From: Kribbella soli
GTDB taxonomy: Bacteria > Actinomycetota > Actinomycetes > Propionibacteriales > Kribbellaceae
Assembly (NCBI RefSeq): GCF_004331345.1
Contig: NZ_SJJZ01000005.1
Span: forward strand, 310,001-374,000
Direction: 5' to 3'
DNA length: 64,000 nucleotides
In this document: positions 8,614 to 17,174 of the stretch, piece after piece
How the letters are laid out: each line of letters begins with the position of its first letter
How positions within the stretch are numbered: the first letter of the stretch is position 1
Translations under genes and position numbers: made by a program
Notes under the pieces: model-generated
Seen by the model: only the letters and a program-made list of their open reading frames with translations
Told to the model about the DNA's origin: nothing
Databases searched by the model: none

Positions 8614-9575
8614 TCCGTTCGTTCCAGGTCGGCGACGGGCAGGCACTGGCTGCGGCCTGGACCGCCGCAGCGCCGGCCGACCCGATCAGCTACCAGCGGT
8701 TCCGCGACCTGTTCCTGCTCGACCGCAACTTCGACGCGGCCGGTCTGCAGGTAGCCGTGATCAATGATCAGATCGTCGGCGCCGCGTACGCCGTCCGCCG
8801 GCTGATCGCGGTCGACGCCGACGATCTCGAGCCCACTTCCGGCTGGATCCCGTTCTTCTTCGTGCATCCGGAGCATCGCGGTCGTGGCCTCGGGCGTGAG
8901 TTGTTGTCCGCGGCAATGGACTGGCTCCGGTCCCACGGACGGTCCGAGGTGTACTTCTCGTCGTACACGCCGAACTACTTCCTCCCCGGTCTCGACGCGG
9001 CACGCTACCCCTCAGCGGCCCGGCTGCTCGCCGGCCTCGGCTTCGAGCGCGGGTACGACGCTGTCGCGATGGACCGCAGCCTGGTCGGGTATGCCGTTCC
9101 GGACGAGGTCCGCAAGCGGATCGAGGCGCTGACGGCCGAGGGCTACAGCTTTGGTACACCATCCGACGACGAGCTGACCGCGCTGATCGCGATCGCCGGC
9201 GCGGAGTTCAACCCGGACTGGGCGCGCGCGATCCGCGAGGGCGTCGTGTCCGGTCTGCCACTGGACCGCATCGTGGTGGCACGTGATCCCAGTGGGGCGA
9301 TCCTCGGCTGGGCGATGCACGGGACGTACGAGGCGGTGATCGACCGCTTCGGGCCGTTCGGCGTCCTGCCGGCCTCCCGCGGCACCGGGCTCGGGAAGGT
9401 GCTGCTGCACCTGACGCTCGAGCGGATGGTCGCCGCCGGCGCGCACAGCGCCTGGTTCCTGTGGACCGGCGAGAAGTCCGCCGCCGGCCAGCTGTACCTG
9501 AAGACAGGTTTCGACATCACCCGCACGTTCACCATCCTCCGGGCGCCCCTGCCCCCGGATGGCGGGAAGGAATGA
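8610..9575 (+). CDS. GNAT-family acetyltransferase with two GNAT units
   Basis: 321 residues, start ATG overlapping the namZ stop. The first GNAT unit has IPFFFVHPEHRGRGLGRELL, with the RGRGLG acetyl-CoA loop. The second has FGVLPASRGTGLGKVLL (RGTGLG loop) and ends near YLKTGFDI. The tandem arrangement resembles mycothiol synthase, but the position within an amino-sugar uptake operon suggests acetylation of a sugar or amino group derived from the imported substrate. That role is inference; the fold is clear. Confidence 0.85.
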   Translation: MIRSFQVGDGQALAAAWTAAAPADPISYQRFRDLFLLDRNFDAAGLQVAVINDQIVGAAYAVRRLIAVDADDLEPTSGWIPFFFVHPEHRGRGLGRELLSAAMDWLRSHGRSEVYFSSYTPNYFLPGLDAARYPSAARLLAGLGFERGYDAVAMDRSLVGYAVPDEVRKRIEALTAEGYSFGTPSDDELTALIAIAGAEFNPDWARAIREGVVSGLPLDRIVVARDPSGAILGWAMHGTYEAVIDRFGPFGVLPASRGTGLGKVLLHLTLERMVAAGAHSAWFLWTGEKSAAGQLYLKTGFDITRTFTILRAPLPPDGGKE

Positions 9576-9576
9576 C

Positions 9577-10851
9577 ATGAGGATTTCCAGAGGTCTGCGG
9601 CTTGCCGTTGCGCTCGGACTGTTCGCCACGGCCGCGGCCTGCGGCGATGCGGGCGGAGGCGGTGACAAGGTCGAGCTGACGCTGCTGAGCCACTACAGCG
9701 ACGGCCCGTCCAAGGAAGGGCTGGACAAGATGATCCAGCAGTGGAACAAGGAGAACCCGAAGGTCCAGGTGAAGGCGCAGGTGGTCAAGTTCGACGACCT
9801 GCTCACCACGATGACGGTCCGGCAGACCGGTGGCCGCGGCGCCGACATCGTCAGCGCGTACGGCCTGTGGGGCGGTCAGCTGATGAAGGCGAACGTCGTG
9901 GCCAAGGTGCCGGACGACATCGCGACGAAGATCAAGGCGGAGTACAGCCCGGCCGCGCTCGGCGCGGTCACCACCGGCGACACGCTGCTCGGGTACCCGA
10001 CCGAGCTGAACACCTACGTGCTCTTCTACAACAAGAAGATCCTCGCCGCGGCCGGGATCAGCAAACCGCCGACCACCTGGGCCGAGCTCGCCGACGCAGC
10101 CAAGAAGACGGTCAAGCGCGATGCCAAGGGCAACATCCAGGTCGAGGGCCTGAGCCTGATCCAGGACGGCGACAACAAGTCCGTGCACCCGTTCCTGTCG
10201 CTGCTCGACGCGGCCGGCGGGAAGTTCCTCGGCCCCGACGGTACGGCGCAGTTCGACGACGCCGCGGGCAAGGCGGCGCTGAAGTTCGAGGCCGATCTCG
10301 CGGCCGCGAAGGCGACCAACCCGTCGATCATGCCGACCAAGCAGTTCCGCAGCGGCGGTGTCGCGATGGCGATCCAGGCCGGCTGGTGGATCGGCAGCCT
10401 GAAGACCCAGATGAAGGACAAGTACTCCTCCGACGTCGGCGTGACCGCGATCCCGGGGCCGACCGCGGGCAGCAAGGGCTCGCTGGCGTACGGGTTCTTC
10501 ATGGGCGTGAACCAGCGCAGCAAGCACGCCGACGAGGCGTGGAAGTTCCTCACCTGGATGAACGAGCACAAGGCGGCCGACGGGCAGGTGACGGAGACCG
10601 GCAAGTGGCTGGCCGACCAGGGCCTGATCCCGCCGCGGACCGCAGACCAGGCGGAGTACAAGAAGTCGTTGTCCGACCCGAACCTGGCGCCGATCTACGA
10701 CGCGGCGACGTACGCGATGGCCGAACCCAACCAGCCGGGTGCGTACGAGGCGAAGACCGCGCTGCACAACGCGATCATGGGCGTGCTTGCCGACGGCAAG
10801 AACCCGGACGACGCGCTGGCGCAGGCCGCCAAGGCGGTCAAGCCGCAATGA
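9577..10851 (+). CDS. Carbohydrate ABC transporter substrate-binding lipoprotein
   Basis: 424 residues. Start ATG 9577 has GGAAGG upstream and lies 1 nt after the GNAT stop. The signal peptide ends at ATAAAC with Cys22 as the lipid anchor. The mature part is a family 1 solute-binding protein (VELTLLSHYSDGPSKEGLDKM, then YPTELNTYVLFYNKKIL, and WKFLTWMNEH), the class that binds oligosaccharides. It should hand its sugar to the two permeases encoded next. An ATPase is missing here, as usual for actinobacteria that share a common MsiK-type ATPase. Confidence 0.93.
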   Translation: MRISRGLRLAVALGLFATAAACGDAGGGGDKVELTLLSHYSDGPSKEGLDKMIQQWNKENPKVQVKAQVVKFDDLLTTMTVRQTGGRGADIVSAYGLWGGQLMKANVVAKVPDDIATKIKAEYSPAALGAVTTGDTLLGYPTELNTYVLFYNKKILAAAGISKPPTTWAELADAAKKTVKRDAKGNIQVEGLSLIQDGDNKSVHPFLSLLDAAGGKFLGPDGTAQFDDAAGKAALKFEADLAAAKATNPSIMPTKQFRSGGVAMAIQAGWWIGSLKTQMKDKYSSDVGVTAIPGPTAGSKGSLAYGFFMGVNQRSKHADEAWKFLTWMNEHKAADGQVTETGKWLADQGLIPPRTADQAEYKKSLSDPNLAPIYDAATYAMAEPNQPGAYEAKTALHNAIMGVLADGKNPDDALAQAAKAVKPQ

Positions 10852-11795
10852 CGACGGCGGTCGGCCGGGTCGGTGACGATCGCCTAGCGGCGTCGCCGGC
10901 CCGGCGGCTCGGCAGGCTGCAGCGCGAGGGACGGGCGGCGTACCTGTTCCTCGCGCCGGCCTTGCTGTTCTTCTGCGTGTTCCTGATCCTGCCGTTCGTC
11001 TTCGCGATCGTGCTCGCGTTCTCGGACTGGGGCGGCTTCGATCTCGGGACCCTGAAGTGGGCCGGTACGGCGAACTTCGGCGACGTCCTGAGTTTCGACG
11101 GGACGTTCGTCAAGCTGATCCTGGTGAACACGCTGCTGTTCGCGTTCGGGTCGGTGTTCCTGGCCACGTTCGGGTCGGTGCTGGTTGCCTACTGCATCGA
11201 TCGGCTGGCGTTCCAGGGGTTCTGGCGAGTGCTGTACTTCCTGCCCGTGGTCGCGACGGTCGTGGCCATCGGCAACGTGTGGAAGATGATGTACCAGCCG
11301 GCCGGGCTGATCAACGGCGTCCTGAACAAGCTCGGCGTGAACAGCATCGGGTTCCTGTCCGACGCGTCGTACGCGCTGCCGTCGGTGACCGTCGTCCAGG
11401 CCTGGGCCTCGATCGGCGGCGCCGTGCTGATCCTGACGGCCGGGCTGAAGGCGATCCCGGAGATGTACTACGAGGCGGCCGAGGTGGACGGGGCGAACTC
11501 GTGGCACATGTTCTGGTCGATCACGTTGCCGTTGCTGCGGCCGGCCCTGCTGTTCGTGCTGATCACGCAGTTCATCGGCGGGTTGCAGTCGTTCGCGCTG
11601 ATCATCGTGATGACGGGTGACGGCGGGCCGGTGAACGCGACCAACGTGGCGGCGTTCGAGATGTACCAGCGAGCGTTCAAGTACGGCGCCTGGGGTACGG
11701 CGAGCGCGATGGCGATGGTGTTGTTCGTGATCATCCTGGCGATCACCCTGCTGCAGCTGTGGGTCGCCCGGCGGCGCGGGGAGGAGACCTCGTGA
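10848..11795 (+). CDS. Carbohydrate ABC transporter permease (MalF-like)
   Basis: 315 residues with about six membrane helices, the first at roughly 32-58. The EAA loop is EMYYEAAEVDGANSWHMFWSITLP, the standard CUT1 form that contacts the ATPase. Start and stop overlap both neighbours by 4 nt, so it is translationally coupled to the binding protein and the second permease. It forms a heterodimer with the product of 11792-12667 (family knowledge). Confidence 0.94.
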   Translation: MTTAVGRVGDDRLAASPARRLGRLQREGRAAYLFLAPALLFFCVFLILPFVFAIVLAFSDWGGFDLGTLKWAGTANFGDVLSFDGTFVKLILVNTLLFAFGSVFLATFGSVLVAYCIDRLAFQGFWRVLYFLPVVATVVAIGNVWKMMYQPAGLINGVLNKLGVNSIGFLSDASYALPSVTVVQAWASIGGAVLILTAGLKAIPEMYYEAAEVDGANSWHMFWSITLPLLRPALLFVLITQFIGGLQSFALIIVMTGDGGPVNATNVAAFEMYQRAFKYGAWGTASAMAMVLFVIILAITLLQLWVARRRGEETS

Positions 11796-12667
11796 GGCGG
11801 CATGGCAAGTTCCCGTGGTTCGCGTACCTGGTCGTGATCCTCGGCGGCGTCGCGATGGTGATGCCGTTCCTCGACATGGTGATGAGCTCGTTCAAGGGCG
11901 CGGGCGAGTACGGCGTGATTCCGTACAAGCTGTTGCCGGAGTCGTTCAATCTCGACAACTATCGCGAGGCGTTCTCGCAACTGGAGCTGCCGCGGTTGTT
12001 CCGCAACAGCGTGATCGTCACGGTCAGCGTGACGGTGTCGGTGCTGATCACGTCGGCGCTGGCCGGGTACGCGCTGGCCAAGCTGCGGTTCCGCGGGCGG
12101 GCGGTGATCTTCCGGTTCATCCTCGCCACGATGATGCTGCCGCCGTTCCTGCTGCTGATCCCGACGTTCCTGATCATGCTCAACTGGCCGCTGGCCGGCG
12201 GTAACGACTTCCTCGGGCGCGGCGGCGACGGCGGGCTGACGACCAGCCTGCTCGCGCTGATCCTGCCGTTCACGGTCTCCGGTTTCGGGATCTTCCTGAT
12301 GCGGCAGTTCATGATCTCGCTGCCGGACGAGATGCTCGAGGCGGCCAAGATCGACGGCGCGAACCAGTGGCAGATCTGGCGGCTGATCGTGCTGCCGCAG
12401 ACCAAGCCGGTGGCGATCACGCTCGGGCTGATCACGTTCATCGGCACCTGGAACGAGTACATCTGGACGCTGCTGATCTCGTCGTCCGACCCCTCGTTGC
12501 AGACGCTGCCGGTCGGGATCCAGTTGCTGCAGAGCTTCCTCGATCCGGACCGCACCATGCCGATCGTGATGGCCGGCCTGGTGATCAGCACGTTGCCGGT
12601 GCTGGTCGTGTTCCTGGTGTTCCAGAAGTACTACGTGCGTGGCGTCGTACTCAGTGGCCTGAAATGA
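11792..12667 (+). CDS. Carbohydrate ABC transporter permease (MalG-like)
   Basis: 291 residues from GTG 11792. The N-terminal helix, the MSSFKGAGE loop and the EAA motif EMLEAAKIDGANQWQIWRLIVLP identify the MalG-type CUT1 subunit. A GNDFLGRGGDGGL periplasmic stretch sits before the fourth helix. The next gene, a deacetylase, starts 10 nt later, continuing the operon. Confidence 0.94.
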   Translation: MRRHGKFPWFAYLVVILGGVAMVMPFLDMVMSSFKGAGEYGVIPYKLLPESFNLDNYREAFSQLELPRLFRNSVIVTVSVTVSVLITSALAGYALAKLRFRGRAVIFRFILATMMLPPFLLLIPTFLIMLNWPLAGGNDFLGRGGDGGLTTSLLALILPFTVSGFGIFLMRQFMISLPDEMLEAAKIDGANQWQIWRLIVLPQTKPVAITLGLITFIGTWNEYIWTLLISSSDPSLQTLPVGIQLLQSFLDPDRTMPIVMAGLVISTLPVLVVFLVFQKYYVRGVVLSGLK

Positions 12668-12677
12668 GGAGACCGTT

Positions 12678-13424
12678 GTGACCAGATCAGTACTCGCCAT
12701 CGGGGCGCACATCGGCGACATGGACCTGACCGCCGGGCCGACGCTGGCCAAGCTCGTCCTGGAGGGCGCGTCGGCGACGATCGTCGCGCTCACGCCGGGG
12801 GAGCGCGGCCACCCGCGGCTGACGCCGGCGGACTACAAGAAGCAGAAGATCGCCGAGGGTACGGCGTTCGCGGAGGCGATCGGCGCGGACTTCCTGGTCC
12901 TCGACCACAGCGACGGTTTCCTCCCCGACACCGACGATGTGGCCCTGCAGTTGGCCCAGATCATCCGCGAGAAGCAGCCCGACACGATCATCACGCACTG
13001 GAAACACTCGATCCACAGCGATCACGAACACACCGCTGCGCTGGCCGAGCGCGCCCGCTTCCTGGCCGGCCTGCCGATCGATCCCGCGGACGATTTCGCC
13101 GCCATCACGCCGTACCCGGCACTGGCCGAGAAGCTCGCCGCGCTGCCGCGGCACGGTGTGCGGTCCTTCCTGCACGCCGAGAACTGGGAGGACATGGAGG
13201 GCTTCACGCCTTCGCTGTACGTCCCGATCTCCGACGAGGCCTTCTACCGCTGGGTGTCCGCGATCCGGCACCAGGCCTTCGCCCGCGGCGAGACCTACGG
13301 GTTCCGCTACATCGACTACTACACCGCCCTGATGACTACTCGCGGTTGCCTGGCCTCGTACCCCCGAGCGTGCGCCTTCCACACCAATCAGTCCCCAGAG
13401 GTCACCAAACTCGCCGGACCATAG
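12678..13424 (+). CDS. PIG-L/LmbE-like N-acetylglucosaminyl deacetylase with variant active site
   Basis: 248 residues from GTG 12678. The fold is the LmbE-like deacetylase that uses zinc to remove N-acetyl groups from GlcNAc-type sugars. The usual AHPDDE motif is replaced by GAHIGDMD (about residues 9-16), so His and the second Asp remain but the first Asp, normally the general base, is Gly. The second metal region is intact (HWKHSIHSDHEHT). No signal peptide is seen. It lies 10 nt after the permease and probably acts on the imported sugar. Activity is uncertain because of the altered motif. Confidence 0.85.
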   Translation: MTRSVLAIGAHIGDMDLTAGPTLAKLVLEGASATIVALTPGERGHPRLTPADYKKQKIAEGTAFAEAIGADFLVLDHSDGFLPDTDDVALQLAQIIREKQPDTIITHWKHSIHSDHEHTAALAERARFLAGLPIDPADDFAAITPYPALAEKLAALPRHGVRSFLHAENWEDMEGFTPSLYVPISDEAFYRWVSAIRHQAFARGETYGFRYIDYYTALMTTRGCLASYPRACAFHTNQSPEVTKLAGP

Positions 13425-13488
13425 GAGATCTGTCGGTGTTTGGTCGTACGGTCGGTGTTGGCTCTGTCGGCGGATGGTGGGAGTAGGC

Positions 13489-14247
13489 GTGAGTGAAGTC
13501 CGGCTGGTTGTTCAGGGTGACGACTTCGGGATGTGTCATGCGGTCAACGTGGGGACGGTGCAGGCGTTTCGCGAGGGGATCGTGACGCAGGCGTCGACGA
13601 TGGCGGCCTGTCCGTGGTTCACCGAGGCGGCGGCGCTCGCGCGGGAGTTCGCGATCCCGGTGGGTGTGCATCAGACGTTGACGTGCGAGTGGGACTTCCT
13701 CCGGTGGCGCCCGGTGACGGACGGACCGTCGTTGGTGGGGGAGGACGGCACGTTCCGGCGTACGGTCGAGGAGTCCAAGGCGGCGATCAGCCACGCGGAC
13801 GCAGTGCGGGAGTTGTCGGCGCAGGCGGCGAAGTTCGCGGCGGAAGGGCTGACGCTCGAGTATCTCGACGTCCACATGGGGCAGGCGGCGCCGGCGGCGT
13901 ACGACGAGGTGTCGGCGGCGCTCGGGAAGCCGTTCATCTACGGGCCCGAGGAGTCGAAACGGTTCGCATCGATCGAGACGCTGAGCGACCGCGACGCCGC
14001 GGACAAGAAGCCCTGGCTGCTCGACTACCTGGACAAGCTCACCCCCGGCGTCCACCTGCTCGTCACGCATTGCGCGGCCGCGGAACCCGAACTGGCCGCC
14101 ATCCACCGCCCCGGCTCCTACACCTACCGCTGGGCCGAGGAATACCGCCTCACCGACCAGGCGATCGTCACCGACCCAGACATCCGCCAGGCCATCGAGG
14201 ACCGCTCCGTCACCCTCACCACCGTCCAAGCAGCCTTCGCCGACTGA
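13489..14247 (+). CDS. YdjC/ChbG-family carbohydrate deacetylase
   Basis: 252 residues if started at GTG 13489, which has GGGAG 6 nt upstream; ATG 13474 is an alternative. Metal and catalytic residues are visible: VQGDDFGMC (the DD pair), GVHQTL, and DVHMGQ. ChbG enzymes deacetylate chitobiose or chitobiose-phosphate (family knowledge). It lies 64 nt after the PIG-L gene with a tandem TCGGTGTT repeat in the gap. It is probably the last gene of the amino-sugar operon. Confidence 0.9.
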   Translation: MSEVRLVVQGDDFGMCHAVNVGTVQAFREGIVTQASTMAACPWFTEAAALAREFAIPVGVHQTLTCEWDFLRWRPVTDGPSLVGEDGTFRRTVEESKAAISHADAVRELSAQAAKFAAEGLTLEYLDVHMGQAAPAAYDEVSAALGKPFIYGPEESKRFASIETLSDRDAADKKPWLLDYLDKLTPGVHLLVTHCAAAEPELAAIHRPGSYTYRWAEEYRLTDQAIVTDPDIRQAIEDRSVTLTTVQAAFAD

Positions 14248-14268
14248 ACTAGCCTTCCGCGCAGCTGT

Positions 14269-14348
14269 CGAGTCGTGCGAAAAGGCGAGTGAAATGAACA
14301 CCGATTCACGACTCGGGATTCTGTGTGCGAACCTTCTGCCACGACTCG
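14269..14348. repeat. Intergenic triple 9-mer element, copy 1
   Basis: CGAGTCGTG (14269-14277) is followed by its reverse complement CACGACTCG at 14307-14315 and again at 14340-14348. Starts are 38 and 33 nt apart. The same three words with identical spacing occur at 47672-47751. Flanks are partly conserved: TCGAGTCGTG for the first, CGATYCACGACTCG for the second and GCCACGACTCGGC for the third. In RNA the first copy can pair with either the second or the third. It starts 22 nt after the deacetylase stop. Confidence 0.7.
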
Positions 14349-14376
14349 GCAGCCGCCGGATGGGTGCCCGGGTTGG

Positions 14377-14382
14377 TAGGGT
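14377..14382 (+). promoter_or_regulatory. Candidate -10 box of a leaderless transcript
   Basis: TAGGGT lies 8 nt before GTG 14391, with no ribosome-binding site between. The same TAGGGTCG string precedes the GTG at 57837. Confidence 0.4.
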
Positions 14383-14390
14383 CGCAGGCT

Positions 14391-15500
14391 GTGGTCAGTG
14401 ACGGTGCTGAACCTCGGGCGCAGGCCGCCCGCGCGATGGTTGCCCAGGACGCGCGATGGATCGCCGACGCCATGATGTCGACTTCAAACCACAAGAGTGG
14501 TTCGGGATGGTTGCCACTGGTGTTGATCGGTCACAGTTCACGGATCGTTTACGAGGGATCGATCCTGCTTCGTTCGTCAGACCCGGCTGCAGGGAAGCCA
14601 CTCCTGGCCGCGCTTCTGGATGACCGGTACGGCGAAACAATCGAACGGTCTCGGCACGCCGGCAAGTTGCTCGACGACACGCTGAAGTCTTACGCGCAAC
14701 TCAAGGACGAGATGTCCGCGTTCTACCTTGCTCATCACGACGAGTTCTCGGGCAATGCAGTGTGGTTCGCTCGCTGGCTTGAGACTGATCTCGGGCTGTA
14801 CTGCGCGCCGAGCGGTCGCATCCTGGGCAACAATGTGACCGGACATTTTCGGGCAGGGCTGAGCAGCGCTACCAGCTTGGCTCAGATGGGCCGTCAACTG
14901 TTCGAAGTCGCAGAGGAACAAGGCGGAGCGCTGTCTGTACTCGCGGCTGCCGCCGGCGACGCGACACCGCCCACCTCGACGTTCGACTACGCCAACCTGG
15001 GGCGCATGGTCGGCAAGGACCGGAAGGCGTTGGCGTATCTCGCGAAACGGTATGACCCGGTTCTTCCGGTGGAGTCGAAGCTTCTGCTGCTGATGGTTGA
15101 GGCTGAGATCAACACCACGGACGTCGTCCTGCCGCTGATCGAGCGAGGCCACGAGGAGGCGGTGTTTCGGGCTCGCATGATCAGTACGTACCACGCACTC
15201 CGTGCGGTGGAGGAGATGCTGAATGCAGATCCGTCAGCCGATTCGCCGGCGACGATCCGAGTTCGGTCCTTGCTGGACGAATCGTCGACTCGTGGGCTGC
15301 TCGACGATCGCGGCGTACGGCAAGTGCGGAATCGTTGCATGCACTACGAGATCCGAAGCCGATCCCTTGCGCTTGATGCGGCGATGCCGATGTTCGGGAT
15401 CGTTGAAGCGTTGTGGGACCGTACGTTCGACGAACTCAACGTCATCGTTCGGGCGATCAGTGGCCGGCTTGCGGAGGCCTTGAGCCTCTGGCGGGTTTGA
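14391..15500 (+). CDS. Uncharacterised protein with HEPN-like motif
   Basis: 369 residues if started at GTG 14391; GTG 14325 in frame is an alternative. I do not recognise the family. It has no signal peptide or membrane helix, and the second half is predicted helical. Near residue 313, RNRCMHY fits the R-polar-x3-H pattern (RX4H) of HEPN ribonucleases. It is a single-gene unit with codon use similar to its neighbours but somewhat less GC-rich. Its 3' end overlaps the convergent AraC gene by 44 bp. A HEPN role is a hypothesis from one short motif. Confidence 0.6.
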   Translation: MVSDGAEPRAQAARAMVAQDARWIADAMMSTSNHKSGSGWLPLVLIGHSSRIVYEGSILLRSSDPAAGKPLLAALLDDRYGETIERSRHAGKLLDDTLKSYAQLKDEMSAFYLAHHDEFSGNAVWFARWLETDLGLYCAPSGRILGNNVTGHFRAGLSSATSLAQMGRQLFEVAEEQGGALSVLAAAAGDATPPTSTFDYANLGRMVGKDRKALAYLAKRYDPVLPVESKLLLLMVEAEINTTDVVLPLIERGHEEAVFRARMISTYHALRAVEEMLNADPSADSPATIRVRSLLDESSTRGLLDDRGVRQVRNRCMHYEIRSRSLALDAAMPMFGIVEALWDRTFDELNVIVRAISGRLAEALSLWRV

Positions 15501-16281
15501 CCGAAGGAGCCGTTCGGCGCTGCTGTCCATCGTCTGCGATGCGGAGGGCTCCCGGTGGGGAGCCCGTGGCGGCTTTGATGTGGCGGGTCAGGTGGCTGAC
15601 CGAGTGGTAGCCGGTCAGGTCAGCGATGGCCTGGAGCGGGAGCGTCGAGTTGCGGATGTGGGCTAGTGCGTGGCGTAGGCGTACTGCCTGAAGGGCGGCC
15701 TGCGGGCTGGTGTTTCGGAGACGCGTGAACGCTGCTCGGAGGCCTGACTGCGAGACGCCGAGGTCGGCTGCGACGTGCGCGATGCGGAGACCGGCCGCGA
15801 AGCGTTCCTCGAACAGCTGCTCTGCCTGGGCGACGAGTTGTTCGGCGGGCGTTCTGGGAGGGGTGTCCACGGCGCGGCGGAGGCGGAGGTCGAGTTCGGC
15901 GAGGAGGAGCGAGCGGAGGTCGTCGCTCTCGGTTTCGCGGACCAGGGCGTCGAAGACGCGGCGCAGGGTGTGATCGGTGTCGTCGTAGCACAGGCGCGGC
16001 CACGGGTGGGTGGTTGCGGCGTCGACCTGGAGGAAGCGGTTCGCGTACCCGGTGCGGCTCTGCTCGGCGTGCCAGGTGTGCGGTGGGGTGAGGAGGACGG
16101 TCCCAGGCGTGGCGTCGTACGTCTCGTCGCCGACGGGGCAGGTGATCCGGCCGCGAACGTAGTACACGAGCTCCCACGACGTGTGCGCGTGTGACGGGTA
16201 GTCCTTGCCGGGCGCGGCGGTGTGTACGCCGGCGCCGAGCAGTCGTGGCGATTTGTGCATAAGCCCTGTCGCCTCCTGCAT
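15457..16281 (-). CDS. AraC-family regulator with cupin sensor
   Basis: 274 residues from ATG 16281, chosen for GGAG 6 nt upstream; ATG 16260 is an alternative. The N-terminal half is a cupin-type sensor (DYPSHAHTSWELVYYVRG and PHTWHAEQS). The C-terminal half has two AraC helix-turn-helices (IAHVAADLGVSQSGLRAAF and LQAIADLTGYHSVSHLTRHI). It is transcribed away from the phytanoyl-CoA dioxygenase gene, with only 64 bp between the starts. It therefore very probably controls that gene in response to a small molecule. Confidence 0.9.
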   Translation of the reverse strand: MQEATGLMHKSPRLLGAGVHTAAPGKDYPSHAHTSWELVYYVRGRITCPVGDETYDATPGTVLLTPPHTWHAEQSRTGYANRFLQVDAATTHPWPRLCYDDTDHTLRRVFDALVRETESDDLRSLLLAELDLRLRRAVDTPPRTPAEQLVAQAEQLFEERFAAGLRIAHVAADLGVSQSGLRAAFTRLRNTSPQAALQAVRLRHALAHIRNSTLPLQAIADLTGYHSVSHLTRHIKAATGSPPGALRIADDGQQRRTAPSVKPARGSRPPQAGH

Positions 16282-16345
16282 TGTTTCTCCGGTACGTCGG
16301 AACGATGCTGGCATCGATTCGTGCATCTTGTGAAGGAGCACTGCG

Positions 16346-17104
16346 ATGGATATGGATGTGGCGCTGCGGGAGCTCGGCGTGACGGACGACGTACTCACGC
16401 AGGACGAGAAGGACCAGCTCGACCGCGACGGATTCCTTCCGCTGAAAGGGATTCTCACAGCGGAGGAAGTGGCCGCGATCAACGAACGGCTCGCCGAACT
16501 GACCGCGGCCGAGGGGGATCGGGCCGGCCTCGAAGTGCATCAGGAGCGGGGTACGGACCGGTTGGCGGATCTGGTGAACAAGGATCCGAGATTCGAGGTG
16601 TGCTTCAGTCACCCGCGCGTGCTGGCGGCGATGCGGCACGTGCTCGGCGAGTTCAAACTCTCGTCCCTCAACAGCCGCGCGGCCCTACCCGGTGAAGGGC
16701 ACCAGGGCCTGCACGTGGACTTCGGACATCCCGTCCAGCCGGGCGAGTACGAGGTCTGCAACTCGATCTGGCTCCTCGACGACTTCACCCCCGAGAACGG
16801 CGCGACCCGCGTGGTCCCCGGCTCCCACCGCCGCGCAACCATGCCCGGCGACGAGATGCCCAACCCGGGAGCCGACCACCCCGACCAGATCCAGCTGCTC
16901 GGCACAGCCGGCACCGTCGTCATCTTCAACAGCCACCTCTGGCACGGCGGCACCAAGAACCACACCAACAATCCCCGCCGAGCCCTGCACTCCTACTTCG
17001 CCCGCCGCCACCTACCCCAGCAACTCGACCAGCAGACCTACATCCGCCTCAACACCTACAACCGCCTGACCCCCGCCCAACACTTCATCCTCGGCGTCAC
17101 GTAG
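16346..17104 (+). CDS. Phytanoyl-CoA dioxygenase (PhyH) family protein
   Basis: 252 residues. It is an Fe(II)/2-oxoglutarate oxygenase with a facial triad visible as His123 and Asp125 in HVDF and His200 in HLWHGG, plus Arg211/212 for 2-oxoglutarate. Family members hydroxylate fatty acyl chains, natural products or ectoine-like compounds; the substrate here is not indicated. Start ATG 16346 follows GAAGGAG. The divergent AraC gene is the likely regulator. A strong hairpin terminator follows the stop. Confidence 0.9.
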   Translation: MDMDVALRELGVTDDVLTQDEKDQLDRDGFLPLKGILTAEEVAAINERLAELTAAEGDRAGLEVHQERGTDRLADLVNKDPRFEVCFSHPRVLAAMRHVLGEFKLSSLNSRAALPGEGHQGLHVDFGHPVQPGEYEVCNSIWLLDDFTPENGATRVVPGSHRRATMPGDEMPNPGADHPDQIQLLGTAGTVVIFNSHLWHGGTKNHTNNPRRALHSYFARRHLPQQLDQQTYIRLNTYNRLTPAQHFILGVT

Positions 17105-17112
17105 TCAAAAGG

Positions 17113-17158
17113 CTTGGGGAGCGTTCCTACCCGAATCAGGTAGGTAACGCTCCCCAAG
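17113..17158. terminator. Strong bidirectional hairpin terminator
   Basis: CTTGGGGAGCGTT (17113-17125) pairs with AACGCTCCCCAAG (17146-17158), and CCTACC pairs with GGTAGG inside it, leaving a 7-nt loop and one small bulge. It lies between the convergent PhyH and AI-2E-type genes and can serve both. Confidence 0.85.
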
Positions 17159-17174
17159 TTGGTGAGTTGGTGGG

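Noticed and set aside
16346..17104. Ectoine hydroxylase identity for the PhyH protein
   Set aside because: No ectoine genes are adjacent and the length and flanking motifs are only those of the general family.
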